NCBI GenBank assembly: GCA_947311565.1
Contig: CAMZLH010000009.1
Location: 21,506-85,505 of the forward strand
Direction: 5' to 3'
Source: an uncultured Nitratifractor sp.
Lineage (GTDB): Bacteria > Campylobacterota > Campylobacteria > Campylobacterales > Sulfurovaceae
DNA length: 64,000 nt
Shown: positions 27,461 through 40,034 of the stretch, in pieces
Position numbering within the stretch: position 1 is the first letter of the stretch
How the letters are laid out: every line of letters starts with the position of its first letter
Made by a program: the position numbers and the translations under genes
Notes under the pieces: model-generated
What the model was told of the DNA's origin: nothing
The model's input: the letters and a program-made list of their open reading frames with translations, nothing else
The model's database searches: none

Positions 27461-28872
27461 AATTTACGACACCTCTCTCCTAATATCTCTGGATAATTTA
27501 AACGCTTTGCAATATCTTTTGCTCTTTTTGTAATTGAATCTTCATCTAAAAGATTTAAATTATCTATATTAAAGATCTCCTCTTTAAACTCTAAACTAAA
27601 CTCTTTTTTTATATCTTTTACTATAGCACTTGTCATATCATTAACAGATGAGACTTTAACTATCTCACATCTTGCATATCTATCTAAAGGAAAACTTACC
27701 TCAGCAACCCTTAATGTAGGGTCATTACCTGGTATCTGTTGTGCTCCAAAAAGGGGTTTAGATGCAACTTTAGCACTCTTAAATTTTGGAAAAAAATTAC
27801 TCAAATATTCAACTGCTTTTTTTGTTCTACTATCTCTAAGCTCAATATCCCACCCATTATCAATTATATCTATAAACTTTTTATCAAGTTTTGGATATGA
27901 ACTTGAACCTTTACTAGATACTAATCCATCACTAAAAAGAGTTATATCTGGTGTCATAGCGTGCAGTTGTACTACACCACTACAATATGGTGTAAACTGT
28001 CCCATTCCCCTATTTGTTCCCCTAATACCATGAAATATTACCTCTGGCCATACATCACACCTATCTTCCCAGATAGATGTATATGCTGCTTTAAACTCTA
28101 CTAAACGAATCTCTTCTACTCCTAGTATATCATCAATTACACCTGTTTTAAAACCAGCTGCATTTATAAGATAATCTACCTCTACTTTAGAACTCTCTCT
28201 GCCACAATACTCAACAATATAGCTACTCTCACTTTTATTAACATCTATCACTTTTGTATCTCGTAAAATCTTTACATTTGGCATATTCTCTAGAGCTAAA
28301 CCACCATTTGCTGCTACTCTAAAGAGATTAATTCCATACTCTTGAATTAAAATTATAGGAAATTTAATTCTATTAAAGTCTAAATTTTTAGCAAAGGGTA
28401 TCATCCAATCACTACTGTTTTGTGGGTTTTTAAGTGGTTCTTTTTTAGCTAAGAGTAAAAGTTCCTCTTTACTAAAAATCTCATAATAGTTATCTGCTTC
28501 TCCAAGTACCTTATTAGTGTTATCTTTTTGAATTAACTCTTTATACTCTTGCTTTAGTATCTCTAATCTATCTAGTAGATCTAATGGCTCATGAGGATCA
28601 TATATTGGCGTAGCAAATATAGTTGGTCTCTTATCGATAGAGAAGGGGTATAGTTTAGCAAAATCAATAGATTGTCTTAAAAGTGTAGTGCATTGAGAGT
28701 CACTAATCTCTCTATAAAGATTACCACCAGCATGTAAGTGACAAAAGGGTGGACCACTTATAAATGCACTTTTAGCCTCGAATATTATAACATCTAAACC
28801 TAAATTTCCAAGAGTTAAAGCAGCTGTAAGCCCAGCTACTCCTCCACCAACAATTGCTACTTTTACAGCCAT
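27457..28872 (-). CDS. FAD-dependent oxidoreductase
   Basis: A 471-residue flavoprotein with an N-terminal Rossmann motif VAIVGGGVAGLTAALTL (about 4-20) and a central dinucleotide-fold ending in DYLINAAGFKTG (about 240). The unusual GPPFCHLHAGGNLYREIS after the first fold is typical of a Campylobacterota-restricted group of FAD/NAD(P)-binding proteins, not of a well-characterised enzyme. It is first in an operon with a methyltransferase, so joint modification of a small molecule is possible. Confidence 0.75.
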   Translation of the reverse strand: MAVKVAIVGGGVAGLTAALTLGNLGLDVIIFEAKSAFISGPPFCHLHAGGNLYREISDSQCTTLLRQSIDFAKLYPFSIDKRPTIFATPIYDPHEPLDLLDRLEILKQEYKELIQKDNTNKVLGEADNYYEIFSKEELLLLAKKEPLKNPQNSSDWMIPFAKNLDFNRIKFPIILIQEYGINLFRVAANGGLALENMPNVKILRDTKVIDVNKSESSYIVEYCGRESSKVEVDYLINAAGFKTGVIDDILGVEEIRLVEFKAAYTSIWEDRCDVWPEVIFHGIRGTNRGMGQFTPYCSGVVQLHAMTPDITLFSDGLVSSKGSSSYPKLDKKFIDIIDNGWDIELRDSRTKKAVEYLSNFFPKFKSAKVASKPLFGAQQIPGNDPTLRVAEVSFPLDRYARCEIVKVSSVNDMTSAIVKDIKKEFSLEFKEEIFNIDNLNLLDEDSITKRAKDIAKRLNYPEILGERCRKL

Positions 28873-28952
28873 TATATCTCCATAAAGTTTTAACTCACTC
28901 TATCATAAAAATCTTATTTTTTTACAATATTTTTTTATTAAATCTAATTTTT

Positions 28953-29723
28953 CTACTTTTTATCTGCAGGAACTCTTTTTATTGATTTATCTTCCTCTTT
29001 TCTAGCATATTTTTTCATATCATTAGGTTTAATATTCATAATTTTAGATATATCTTCATTACTATTAAAATCTAACTCCTCTCCATGTACTGAAGCGTCA
29101 TAGGTTTGTATATTGCCTATTATAGTTCCACCCTGCTCTGTTCTGATACCTTTAGTAATAATATCTCCCTCTACAGAGCCACCACTAGTTACCTCTAAAA
29201 GTTCACTTGCAACAACTTTACCTTTAACCTTACCCTCTATTTTAATCTGTTTACTTTTACACTCACTACTATCTACTTCACCACTAGAAGTGATCTCTAT
29301 AGAGTCAATTGATCTTACAACACCATCAACCTTGCCACCTAAAAATGTTTTATTAGTATTTATATTTCCACTAAATGTTCCACTATTTGTTATTTCTGTA
29401 ACTGTAGAGTATATTGTTCCAACAAAATCTCCAGATACTTTAATATTTTTAGCATGAACTGTACCATTAAATTTAGCTCCTTTCTCTAAAAAGAAAGTAT
29501 CATCAATTGTAACATCTCCATCGAAACTACTACCAATAATTAATGACCCTTTACCCTCAATTGTAGCCTTAACTTTAAGTGTATCTCTTAATATAGATAC
29601 ATTTAAAGTTGGTATTTTAATATTATCTCTATTTACTTCTGGTGCTTTGCTAACTTGAACCTCTTCTCTCTTCTGAGTTGTATCTACCTCTTCCTCTCTT
29701 GACTTACTACTAAAAAACCCCAT
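28953..29723 (-). CDS. Bactofilin-family polymer-forming protein (long form)
   Basis: A 256-residue cytoskeletal protein. The charged N-terminal 50 residues are followed by a right-handed beta-helix of about 16-residue turns (GSLIIGSSFDGDVTID, GAKFNGTVHAKNIKVSGD and so on to about 210) and a Lys/Asp-rich tail. Bactofilins polymerise without nucleotide and place cell-wall enzymes to set shape; curved or helical cells of this phylum use the related CcmA. AGGAG lies 7 nt before the ATG. It is in tandem with a second bactofilin. Confidence 0.87.
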   Translation of the reverse strand: MGFFSSKSREEEVDTTQKREEVQVSKAPEVNRDNIKIPTLNVSILRDTLKVKATIEGKGSLIIGSSFDGDVTIDDTFFLEKGAKFNGTVHAKNIKVSGDFVGTIYSTVTEITNSGTFSGNINTNKTFLGGKVDGVVRSIDSIEITSSGEVDSSECKSKQIKIEGKVKGKVVASELLEVTSGGSVEGDIITKGIRTEQGGTIIGNIQTYDASVHGEELDFNSNEDISKIMNIKPNDMKKYARKEEDKSIKRVPADKK

Positions 29724-29814
29724 ATATTCTCCTTTAATATAAAATATGTTATATTATATAACTTTTATATTATATATCTTTTAAATATTATATAGAACAT
29801 ATCTTACCATTCAA

Positions 29815-30390
29815 TTAATTACAATATCGTTGCACTAATCCCCATATCACCCCACTACTATGTGCTTGAAAATTATCTGTATAGATATCACCATTAATTA
29901 CACCACTTTTTTTTAAATCAACTATTTCAGATGCTCTTACTATACCTGATATCTCTCCATATATTGTAGCAATTTGTGTAGTAGTATCAACTGCTATAAC
30001 TTTTGCATCTTTATTTATCAAAAGTCTCTCTCTTGCTAAAATATCACCATCATTTACACCATCAATAATAATATTAATAGCAACTATATACCCAATATGT
30101 TTACCTGTAGCTGAAATAAAAACAACATCTGCCTCAATAGGACCATCAACAACTCCATATACTCTTACCTCTTTTGCATATATTCTGCCATTAACATAAG
30201 CATTTTTATTAACTATAACTAAATCATCACAGCTAATAGTCCCATCTATACTTCCATCTATTACTATAGGTTCGCAACTTTTAACACAACCTTGGATCAT
30301 TGCACACTGAGAGACTCTACTTCCTATAACTTCAACCTGAGAACCACTATTTTCTAATGCTCCACCTATATTGTTTTCTATAAAAAACAA
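29815..30390 (-). CDS. Bactofilin-family protein (short form)
   Basis: A protein of about 191 residues made almost wholly of beta-helix turns (VIDGSIDGTISCDDLVIV, NAYVNGRIYAKEVRVYGV, GDILARERLLINKDAKV). The start is uncertain: TTG 30390 has AAGGAG with 6-nt spacing and is preferred; ATG 30405 and TTG 30438 lack a well-placed site. It has more Cys (four within the first 65 residues) than usual for bactofilins. The gene lies 91 bp upstream of the longer bactofilin on the same strand, so both may form one mixed scaffold. Confidence 0.78.
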   Translation of the reverse strand: MFFIENNIGGALENSGSQVEVIGSRVSQCAMIQGCVKSCEPIVIDGSIDGTISCDDLVIVNKNAYVNGRIYAKEVRVYGVVDGPIEADVVFISATGKHIGYIVAINIIIDGVNDGDILARERLLINKDAKVIAVDTTTQIATIYGEISGIVRASEIVDLKKSGVINGDIYTDNFQAHSSGVIWGLVQRYCN

Positions 30391-30567
30391 ATAATGCTCC
30401 TTCATAAAAGTAAATATAGAGTTTAGAACTCCTCTCAAACAATATTATAGTCAATATTTTAGATAAGTGAAAGAAAATAAACATATTTAAATATTTTAAT
30501 TAGGTTTAGATATAATTTATAAAAGTATAAGACTCTTTAAAGTCCAAAGATTAATATATAATGCAGG

Positions 30568-30593
30568 GTTAAAAGAGTAAATTCTCTTTTAAC
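30568..30593 (-). terminator. Hairpin downstream of the recJ-globin operon
   Basis: A perfect 10-bp stem GTTAAAAGAG/CTCTTTTAAC with a 6-nt loop starts 14 nt beyond the globin stop. The strand read from the globin gene has no T tract after it, so efficiency is doubtful. Confidence 0.4.
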
Positions 30594-30606
30594 TTTTAAA
30601 CAATAT

Positions 30607-30983
30607 TTAAGAGATTCCTAAATTTATCATAAAGTTTCTAGCAATATTGCTACTTCTTGTTTTAAAAAACTCTCCAACTTCTGGCTCATAAACTCTATCT
30701 ATAGCTTCAAAAAATAGCTCTAACCATCTTTCAAAAGACTCTTTGTCTAAACCTTGCAAAGAGAAGTGAGGTGCTAAAGGAGAGCCACTATAGCTTAAGT
30801 CTCCTAATGCTGTAAATGCCCAAAAGTTTGTCAGTAACTCTAAATGAGCCTGCCACTCTTTAGAGTTAATATCTGAACCTACCTTCTCTACAAAAAATGG
30901 TGATGTAATACTATCTGCTAATATTGTTGGGTAGAAACTATCTACCATTGCTCTAATACTCTCTTTTGTAATTGTGTTATACT

Positions 30984-30987
<4 letters not shown>
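30607..30987 (-). CDS. Group III truncated haemoglobin
   Basis: A 126-residue globin. It shows the compact 2-on-2 pattern MVDSFYPTILADSITSPFFVEKVG, a proximal helix region LLTNFWAFTALGDLSYSGSPLAPHF (distal Tyr and His candidates) and a terminal helix with FFKTRSSNIARNFM. Campylobacter Ctb, the closest named relative, limits oxygen and NO stress. The ATG overlaps the recJ stop (ATGA), so it is translated from the pyrG-recJ transcript. The norCB genes elsewhere in the window make an NO link plausible. Confidence 0.85.
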
Positions 30988-34176
<3,189 letters not shown>

Positions 34177-34194
34177 TTATCTCTCTTTAATTAA

Positions 34195-35262
34195 TTATAG
34201 TAAAATTGGCATAATAACAGTTAAAAAGTTATTATCTTTTACAACTACAGGAAGATTTGGCTCATTTAATTTAATTTCAAAATCATCACCATCTATTTGT
34301 GATATAAAATCAAATAGATATTTACTATTTAAAGCAAATTCATAGCTATTATCAATATTAATTGGTGTCTCTATAGATGTTTTAGCCTCTTGTGTATCTC
34401 CATTTAAAGACTCTAATATTATTAAATTTTGTTCAAATTTAATTTTTATTTCGGAAGATATTATATTTACAACTTTCATAGCATCTAAGATCATTTTTTT
34501 AGGAATTGTAATATTATATTTTGATGTTTGAGGAATAATTCTTTGATAATCTGGATACTTTCCATTAATTAATCTACTAAATATATAAAATTGTTCATTT
34601 TTAATAATAATTGAATTTTCGTCATAATATATATCAATTTTGTCTAAAAAAAGTTTTTGAATTTCTATTATAGCTTTTTTAGGGATAATTAAGTTTAATT
34701 CTATTTCACTACTATTTTCTAATTCTATTACAGCTAATCTTCTTGTATCTGTACCTACAAATTTAGTGATATTTTTTTTTATATCAATAAGTGCTCCATT
34801 TAACTCATATTTTGGGTTATTTATATCAATAGATGGAGTTATTTTTTTTAAACTTTTAATTAGAGAGATAGAGTCTAATGTGATTTTACCTTTATTATCC
34901 AATTCGGGAAAGGTTGGATATTCATTGTATGAAAATGTTGGTAATTTAAATTTTGTATTTTTTTGTATTATCTCTAAATTATTTTCAACTATTCTTAATT
35001 CTATTAAATCATCTTTTAGACTTCTAATAATATCTAGAAGTTTTTTTCCATTTGCTGTAAATATTCCAGGTTCAATTATATTAAATTGATCGCTAACTAC
35101 TTTTAATCCAATTTCACTATCTGTAGCTTTAATTTGAACTTTACTATTAGTAGCGTCAATATATATATGAGATGTTATATTAGTAGGATCTTTTTTTTCT
35201 AAAAATGCTTGTGCATTTATTAATATAGATTCTATTACATCTTTTCTTGTTGTTATTTTCAT
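34195..35262 (-). CDS. dnaN: DNA polymerase III beta sliding clamp
   Basis: A 355-residue clamp with the three-domain repeat. It starts MKITTRKDVIESIL and ends with the characteristic LPVVVKDNNFLTVIMPILL. It is low in charge-rich loops and very Asn/Ile/Lys-rich, like the local codon use. AAAGGGAG sits 6 nt before the ATG. It follows dnaA across a 181-bp gap containing DnaA boxes and is the proximal gene on this replichore. Confidence 0.95.
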   Translation of the reverse strand: MKITTRKDVIESILINAQAFLEKKDPTNITSHIYIDATNSKVQIKATDSEIGLKVVSDQFNIIEPGIFTANGKKLLDIIRSLKDDLIELRIVENNLEIIQKNTKFKLPTFSYNEYPTFPELDNKGKITLDSISLIKSLKKITPSIDINNPKYELNGALIDIKKNITKFVGTDTRRLAVIELENSSEIELNLIIPKKAIIEIQKLFLDKIDIYYDENSIIIKNEQFYIFSRLINGKYPDYQRIIPQTSKYNITIPKKMILDAMKVVNIISSEIKIKFEQNLIILESLNGDTQEAKTSIETPINIDNSYEFALNSKYLFDFISQIDGDDFEIKLNEPNLPVVVKDNNFLTVIMPILL

Positions 35263-35443
35263 TTTCTCCCTTTTATATATAATATAAATAGTAGTATTAG
35301 TATCTCGTTTAAATAGTGTGAATAACTTTTCAAATAGGCATATAGTCTATATTTAACTAGGTATAAATTTATTTTGTCTCTTCACACTTATTCACTTTTA
35401 ATTTTTAATTATATCTACTTTTTTGTTTAAAATGACTATTTTT
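35263..35443. other. Putative origin subregion oriC2 (dnaA-dnaN spacer)
   Basis: This 181-bp AT-rich spacer carries three matches to the epsilonproteobacterial DnaA-box core TTCACA or close variants. They are 35317-35325 (TGTGAATAA, reverse of TTATTCACA), 35378-35386 (CTCTTCACA) and 35388-35396 (TTATTCACT). A run of A/T (35398-35443) flanks them and could be the unwinding element. In H. pylori the unwinding half of the bipartite origin lies just downstream of dnaA, matching this position. Confidence 0.65.
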
Positions 35444-36766
35444 TTATATTTTTGGCTTAATAGTTTCAATTTTACCTTGAATCTCTTCTATTAAAACTTT
35501 TAAATTTTCATCTGCTTCGATAATTTGTTCAATTTTTTTCATTGCATGGCTAATTGCTGAGTGATCTTTCATTCCAAAATATACTGCAATTTGTGGCATA
35601 GAGTTTGGTGTTAAGTTTCTTGCTAAGTATATGCACATTCTTCTAGCTTCAACTATTTTTTTAGCTCTTTTTTTAGATCTTATATCTGCTGGTTTTATAT
35701 TAAGTTCGCTAGCTACAGTATCTATAATATCATCTATAGATATACTCTCTTTTTTCTCATTAAGATAGTCATTAATTGCATTTTTTGTAAACTCTAAAGT
35801 AATTTTTTGTCTTAATAAGCTACTCATAGCATTAAGTTTTATAATTGTTCCCTCTAGCTCTCTTATATTATTACCAAGTTTCGAAGCAAGGTAGTTTATC
35901 ACCTCATCTTCTAATCTTATACCATCTAATTGGCTTTTCTTTTTTATAATTGCAATTTTTGTCTCTAGTTCTGGAGGGTTTATTGATACTAGCATTCCCC
36001 ACTCAAAACGGCTTTTTAGTCTGTCTACAAGTCCAGCTATCTTTTTAGGTGCTCTATCAGAAGCAATTACAATCTGTTTTTTAAGTGAGTGTAGTTCATT
36101 AAATGTATGAAAAAATTCATCTTGTGTCTGCTCTTTTCGTGATATAAACTGAATATCATCTATTAACAGTACATCACATTTTCTATAGTAATCTCTAAAT
36201 CTATCCATTGTTTTAGTACGAAGATTTGCAGTATATCTATTCATAAATTGTTCAAATGTGTTGTAGATTATACTCTTTCCTTCTTTTGTTAATTCATTAC
36301 CAATCGCTTGCATTAAGTGTGTTTTACCCAAACCTACTCCACCATAAATAAATAGCGGATTATATAGTTCTCCAGGTTGTTTTGATACAGCATCACTAAC
36401 ACTATATGCTAATTTGTTTGATTCACCAACTACAAATGAGCTAAATGTAAATGTTGGATTTAGTAGAGTAGATTCATTTTTAGTTACTTTTTTATTGTTT
36501 ATTACAACTTTTTTAGAACTACTATTTCCTTTTGTATTAATTATAACATCAACTTTAATACCAGCTTCCACTTCTATTAAATGCGCAATTTTATCGGAGT
36601 ATCTACTACTAATCCATTTTGCAGAAAGAATATTATTAGTAATAAATATATATACATCTGCTCTTGAACTAGATTTGTCATACTTTAAATGTTTTATATA
36701 CCTATTAAACTCATTTTCTGAAATCTCTTTTTTTAAATTTTCTAATACAGTGACACCAATATCCAT
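35444..36766 (-). CDS. dnaA: Chromosomal replication initiator DnaA
   Basis: A 440-residue initiator. Domain I is at 1-85, the AAA+ domain has GGVGLGKTHLMQAIG (about 142-156) and Walker B LLIDDIQFI (about 200), and the C-terminal DNA-binding domain has the signature YFGMKDHSAISHAMKKIE (about 397-414). The start ATG has AAGG 8 nt upstream. It is divergent from ruvC across a region with DnaA boxes, so it is probably autoregulated. Confidence 0.97.
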   Translation of the reverse strand: MDIGVTVLENLKKEISENEFNRYIKHLKYDKSSSRADVYIFITNNILSAKWISSRYSDKIAHLIEVEAGIKVDVIINTKGNSSSKKVVINNKKVTKNESTLLNPTFTFSSFVVGESNKLAYSVSDAVSKQPGELYNPLFIYGGVGLGKTHLMQAIGNELTKEGKSIIYNTFEQFMNRYTANLRTKTMDRFRDYYRKCDVLLIDDIQFISRKEQTQDEFFHTFNELHSLKKQIVIASDRAPKKIAGLVDRLKSRFEWGMLVSINPPELETKIAIIKKKSQLDGIRLEDEVINYLASKLGNNIRELEGTIIKLNAMSSLLRQKITLEFTKNAINDYLNEKKESISIDDIIDTVASELNIKPADIRSKKRAKKIVEARRMCIYLARNLTPNSMPQIAVYFGMKDHSAISHAMKKIEQIIEADENLKVLIEEIQGKIETIKPKI

Positions 36767-36880
36767 TCAATATAGCCTTATGTGAATAACTTTTAGATAA
36801 TTTTATCCTAAATTGGCTAAAATAAGCATTTAAAAAAGGTGTGTTTATTATATTCACACTGTGAAAGAGTATGTGAATGT
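36767..36880. other. Putative origin subregion oriC1 (dnaA-ruvC spacer)
   Basis: Four TTCACA-core boxes occur in 100 bp. They are 36781-36789 (TGTGAATAA), 36850-36858 (ATATTCACA), 36860-36868 (TGTGAAAGA) and 36872-36880 (TGTGAATGT, overlapping the ruvC start). The middle pair forms a near-palindrome TTCACACTGTGAA. With the dnaA-dnaN spacer this gives a bipartite origin flanking dnaA. Boxes also overlap likely dnaA and ruvC promoters. Confidence 0.65.
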
Positions 36881-37353
36881 ATATATTAGGAATTGATCCT
36901 GGAAGCCGTAATATGGGCTACTGCATAGTAAAAAAGAGTGGAGTGAAAAACACTCTAATAGAAGCGGGTTTAATTAAAATTAAATCTAAAACTCTACAAG
37001 AGCAGATTGTAGAGATGATAGAGGGATTAGATTTGATTATAAAATCTAATAAGATTGATGAAGTTGCAATAGAGGATATATTTTTTGCTTTTAATCCAAA
37101 AACTGTAATTAAGTTAGCACAGTTTAGAGGTGCATTAATGTTAAAAATACTTCAGGATATAGGATTTTTCTATGAGTATACACCACTCCAGGTTAAAAAA
37201 GCACTTACTGGAAATGGTAAGGCAACAAAAGAGCAGGTCTCTTTTATGGTAAAAAGAGTCTTAAATATTAAAAAAGAGATTAAACCACTAGATATTACCG
37301 ATGCTATGGCGGTAGCAATTACACACTCTCAAAGAGTTAGTATTAAAAAATAA
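36877..37353 (+). CDS. ruvC: Holliday junction resolvase RuvC
   Basis: A 158-residue endonuclease. Catalytic acids are visible at [11 protein letters not shown] (Asp7), in the AIEDIFF motif (Glu near 67), and in the C-terminal [13 protein letters not shown] (two Asp near 140). The ribosome binding site is weak (GAAAGAG), and the first codons overlap a DnaA box, so expression may respond to DnaA binding. It is the first gene of the plus-strand replichore. Confidence 0.95.
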   Translation: MYILGIDPGSRNMGYCIVKKSGVKNTLIEAGLIKIKSKTLQEQIVEMIEGLDLIIKSNKIDEVAIEDIFFAFNPKTVIKLAQFRGALMLKILQDIGFFYEYTPLQVKKALTGNGKATKEQVSFMVKRVLNIKKEIKPLDITDAMAVAITHSQRVSIKK

Positions 37354-37533
37354 GATTAATTTTATATCGATATTATGGTAGTAAATAATAAAATATTAAT
37401 CACTATTTAATCATATGTTCGATAAAATGGGCATTTTAAGTCGAAGAATAGACAAATTAATTTAATATATATGTTTTTATTTTGACATAAATTGCGATAT
37501 AATAATAAGAAGAAGTGTAGAAAGGCTATAAAG

Positions 37534-38196
37534 ATGTATAATGTACTACAGACAAAAAAAGTTCTTTATGTAGAGGATGATGAGACTGTAAGAGATAATA
37601 TTAAAGAGATTTTAAAAGAATTTTTTAAAAAAGTTGTTGATGCAGATAGTGGAGAAGATGCTTGGCTAAAATTTAAAAAGGAGCAATTAGATATTGCTAT
37701 TGTTGATATTGAACTTCCAGGCTTTAATGGATTAGAATTAATTAAAAAGATAAGAGAAGTAAAACCAGATATGCCAATTATTGTTGTCTCTGCGTATACA
37801 AAAACAGACTATCTTTTAGAATCAGTAGAGTTAAAACTTGATAAATATATAGTAAAGCCTCTAACATCTAGAAAACTATATGAATTACTTATGAAACTAG
37901 AGAAAGAGTTGGGTGAAACAACACTGATTCCACTACCTAAAGGTGCGACTATTGACATTGTAAAGAGTAGTGTATTTTTTGATGATGAGAACTACTCATT
38001 AACATATAGAGAGCTTAAGATGATGCAAATGTTAGCCGATAAAGGTGCTGTAACATATGAAGATCTATATCAACTATGGAGTGAAATTCCAACTGATAAT
38101 GCAATTAGGTCTTTTGTTAAACAGTTAAGGAAAAAATTGCCAGATGGGCTACTTAAAGTAAGGTCTAAAATTGGTTATGTTTTAGAGAGTAGTTAG
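37534..38196 (+). CDS. Response regulator with winged-helix output
   Basis: A 220-residue regulator with a receiver at 8-125 (E14/D15/D16, phospho-acceptor Asp58 in AIVDIELPG, Lys in IVKPLTS). The winged-helix domain is at about 140-220, with LTYRELKMMQML and RSFVKQLRKKLPDGLLKVRSKIGYVL. ATG 37534 is chosen over an ORF start 42 nt upstream because AAAGG precedes it and the receiver starts there. It is 2 nt upstream of its probable kinase partner. Confidence 0.92.
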   Translation: MYNVLQTKKVLYVEDDETVRDNIKEILKEFFKKVVDADSGEDAWLKFKKEQLDIAIVDIELPGFNGLELIKKIREVKPDMPIIVVSAYTKTDYLLESVELKLDKYIVKPLTSRKLYELLMKLEKELGETTLIPLPKGATIDIVKSSVFFDDENYSLTYRELKMMQMLADKGAVTYEDLYQLWSEIPTDNAIRSFVKQLRKKLPDGLLKVRSKIGYVLESS

Positions 38197-38198
38197 TA

Positions 38199-39527
38199 TT
38201 GGGATTAAAAAGTTTTTTATCTAATAGAAAAGTATCTGCTTTTATAATTATTTTTCCACCTTTAATACTGCTAATATATGGGCTTGCCTCATATAATATT
38301 TTCTTTTCACATATTGATAAAGATAATAAAAACTTTATAGAGAGTTATAAGGTAAATCTTCGTCTCTTCTCTAAAAATGTTCTAGAGACAAGAGCATTAA
38401 CAATAAACAATGTTGTTAATGCTTTAGATAATATAGATGATAAATTTGTCTTAATTCTCTTAAAGTCAATAGAGATAAAAGATGGCTACAGTTTAGCTTT
38501 TACTAAGGATAATAAAGTACTATTTAAAACAAGTAATATCTTAGATAAAAAAACGATACTTAAGTTATCTAAGCTAGAGGGTTATTATGATGCTAAAAAC
38601 TTTTTATCTTATACAGAAAATAAGAACAATAAAGATATAGCAGTTGTTGTATATAGTAGTAAAAATAGGTATTTTACCACTATGAATAAAATTAAGAGTA
38701 CTATTAGTAAAAATACCGAAGAGAGCATTAGAAGTAGTATCTATCTATTAGGTATTACTTGGTTTTTACTACTTCTATTATCTCTATTTTTGTCTGTAGT
38801 TGTATATAATAGATTAAAAAAATATGAGGAGACTATTGATAGTAAAAATAGTAGAATTATATTAAGTTCAAAACAGGCACTTTTAGGTGAACTTCTTCCA
38901 ATGATTGCACATCAATGGAGGCAACCGTTAAATAAAATAGCATCAGTTTTGGTTAGAATGAGGTTTGAAATATCTAAAGAGAAACCAAACTCTAATACAC
39001 TAGATATACAGAGTAAAACAATAGAAGATAGTGTTGAGATGATGAGTCAAACAATAGATGACTTTAGAACCTTCTATAGACCAAAAGAGGACCCTACTTA
39101 TGCAGATCTATCTCTTTTAGTAAGAAAAGCTATATATTTTTTATCTGAACTTATAGATAGAAAAAAGATAAAGTTAGTACAAGAGCTATCTCCAGCCAGT
39201 GTTAAAATATATGAAAATGAGTTTTTACAAGTTGTTATTAATTTAATAAAGAATGCTGCTGATGCAGTTCCTGTAAGGGGAAATATATATATTCTACTTA
39301 GAGAGGTTGATAGAGGTAAGGTTGAGCTCAGAATTGAAGATGATGGCGTAGGAATACCAGATGAAAAATTAGAGAAGATATTTGAAGCTCATGAAAGCAG
39401 TAAGCAAGCCTCAATGGGTCTTGGCTTATATATGAGTAGGCTTATTATAGAGAAGAGAATAGGTGGAACTATAAAGGCTTACAACACTTCAAGAGGAGCA
39501 GGGTTTATTATTACTTTAAATAATTAA
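38199..39527 (+). CDS. Sensor histidine kinase (HQWRQPLN type)
   Basis: A 442-residue kinase with TM1 at about 13-33, a periplasmic/extracytoplasmic sensor of about 140 residues, TM2 at about 184-206, and a phospho-acceptor in MIAHQWRQPLNKI (His238). HATPase motifs are VINLIKNAADAV, DDGVGIPDE and SMGLGLYMSRL. This H-box form is widespread in Campylobacterota. The TTG start follows the response regulator stop by 2 nt. The signal is unknown. Confidence 0.9.
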   Translation: MGLKSFLSNRKVSAFIIIFPPLILLIYGLASYNIFFSHIDKDNKNFIESYKVNLRLFSKNVLETRALTINNVVNALDNIDDKFVLILLKSIEIKDGYSLAFTKDNKVLFKTSNILDKKTILKLSKLEGYYDAKNFLSYTENKNNKDIAVVVYSSKNRYFTTMNKIKSTISKNTEESIRSSIYLLGITWFLLLLLSLFLSVVVYNRLKKYEETIDSKNSRIILSSKQALLGELLPMIAHQWRQPLNKIASVLVRMRFEISKEKPNSNTLDIQSKTIEDSVEMMSQTIDDFRTFYRPKEDPTYADLSLLVRKAIYFLSELIDRKKIKLVQELSPASVKIYENEFLQVVINLIKNAADAVPVRGNIYILLREVDRGKVELRIEDDGVGIPDEKLEKIFEAHESSKQASMGLGLYMSRLIIEKRIGGTIKAYNTSRGAGFIITLNN

Positions 39528-39552
39528 TCCCTTAAGCTTTAATAACTATTTC

Positions 39553-40026
39553 TTAAAGAGCTTTAACCTTTTTTATACTATCTTTATCTTTTTTATAACA
39601 TATACTACTATTTAGTTCATTAATAGACTCTAAGATCTTTATTTTACCCCAATATATAGAACTATATATTTTACGAATAGCTATTTTTTTAACTATAACT
39701 CTAGCACCAGCACAATCTTTAGTTGCAATTTTAGAGTTAGACTTTTTATACAGAGAGTAACTATCTATTCTAATGTTATCCCCTACTCTACTACTATCAA
39801 ATCCATTAAGTTTCCAACTATATATAGAAGATGATGCACAAGATGTAGATAGTGGATAGTATTTTACTAAAAGTGAGCTACTCTTAGTTTTTACTAAACA
39901 TATAGTACCACTATTAGATAATGATACTATTTTCTCTTGAGAATTAGATACTCTGCTATTCCTATTCTCTCTATTTACACAGCCACTAAGCAGAATAGCT
40001 ACTATTAAAGTAGTTAATATTTTCAT
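39553..40026 (-). CDS. Lipoprotein of unknown function
   Basis: A 157-residue secreted protein with a clear lipobox: MKILTTLIVAILLSGC, cleavage before Cys16. The mature part is Ser/Lys-rich with four further Cys, a likely beta-rich fold (TICLVKTKSSSLLVKYYPL, RVGDNIRIDSYSLYK), and no recognised domain. It is 8 nt downstream of the TlpA-like gene on the same strand and is convergent with the kinase. Confidence 0.7.
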   Translation of the reverse strand: MKILTTLIVAILLSGCVNRENRNSRVSNSQEKIVSLSNSGTICLVKTKSSSLLVKYYPLSTSCASSSIYSWKLNGFDSSRVGDNIRIDSYSLYKKSNSKIATKDCAGARVIVKKIAIRKIYSSIYWGKIKILESINELNSSICYKKDKDSIKKVKAL

Positions 40027-40034
40027 AATATTAA

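Noticed and set aside
37482-37503. TTGACA followed by TATAAT upstream of the response regulator gene
   Set aside because: The spacer is only 10 bp, too short for a sigma-70 promoter, although TATAAT alone may act as a -10.
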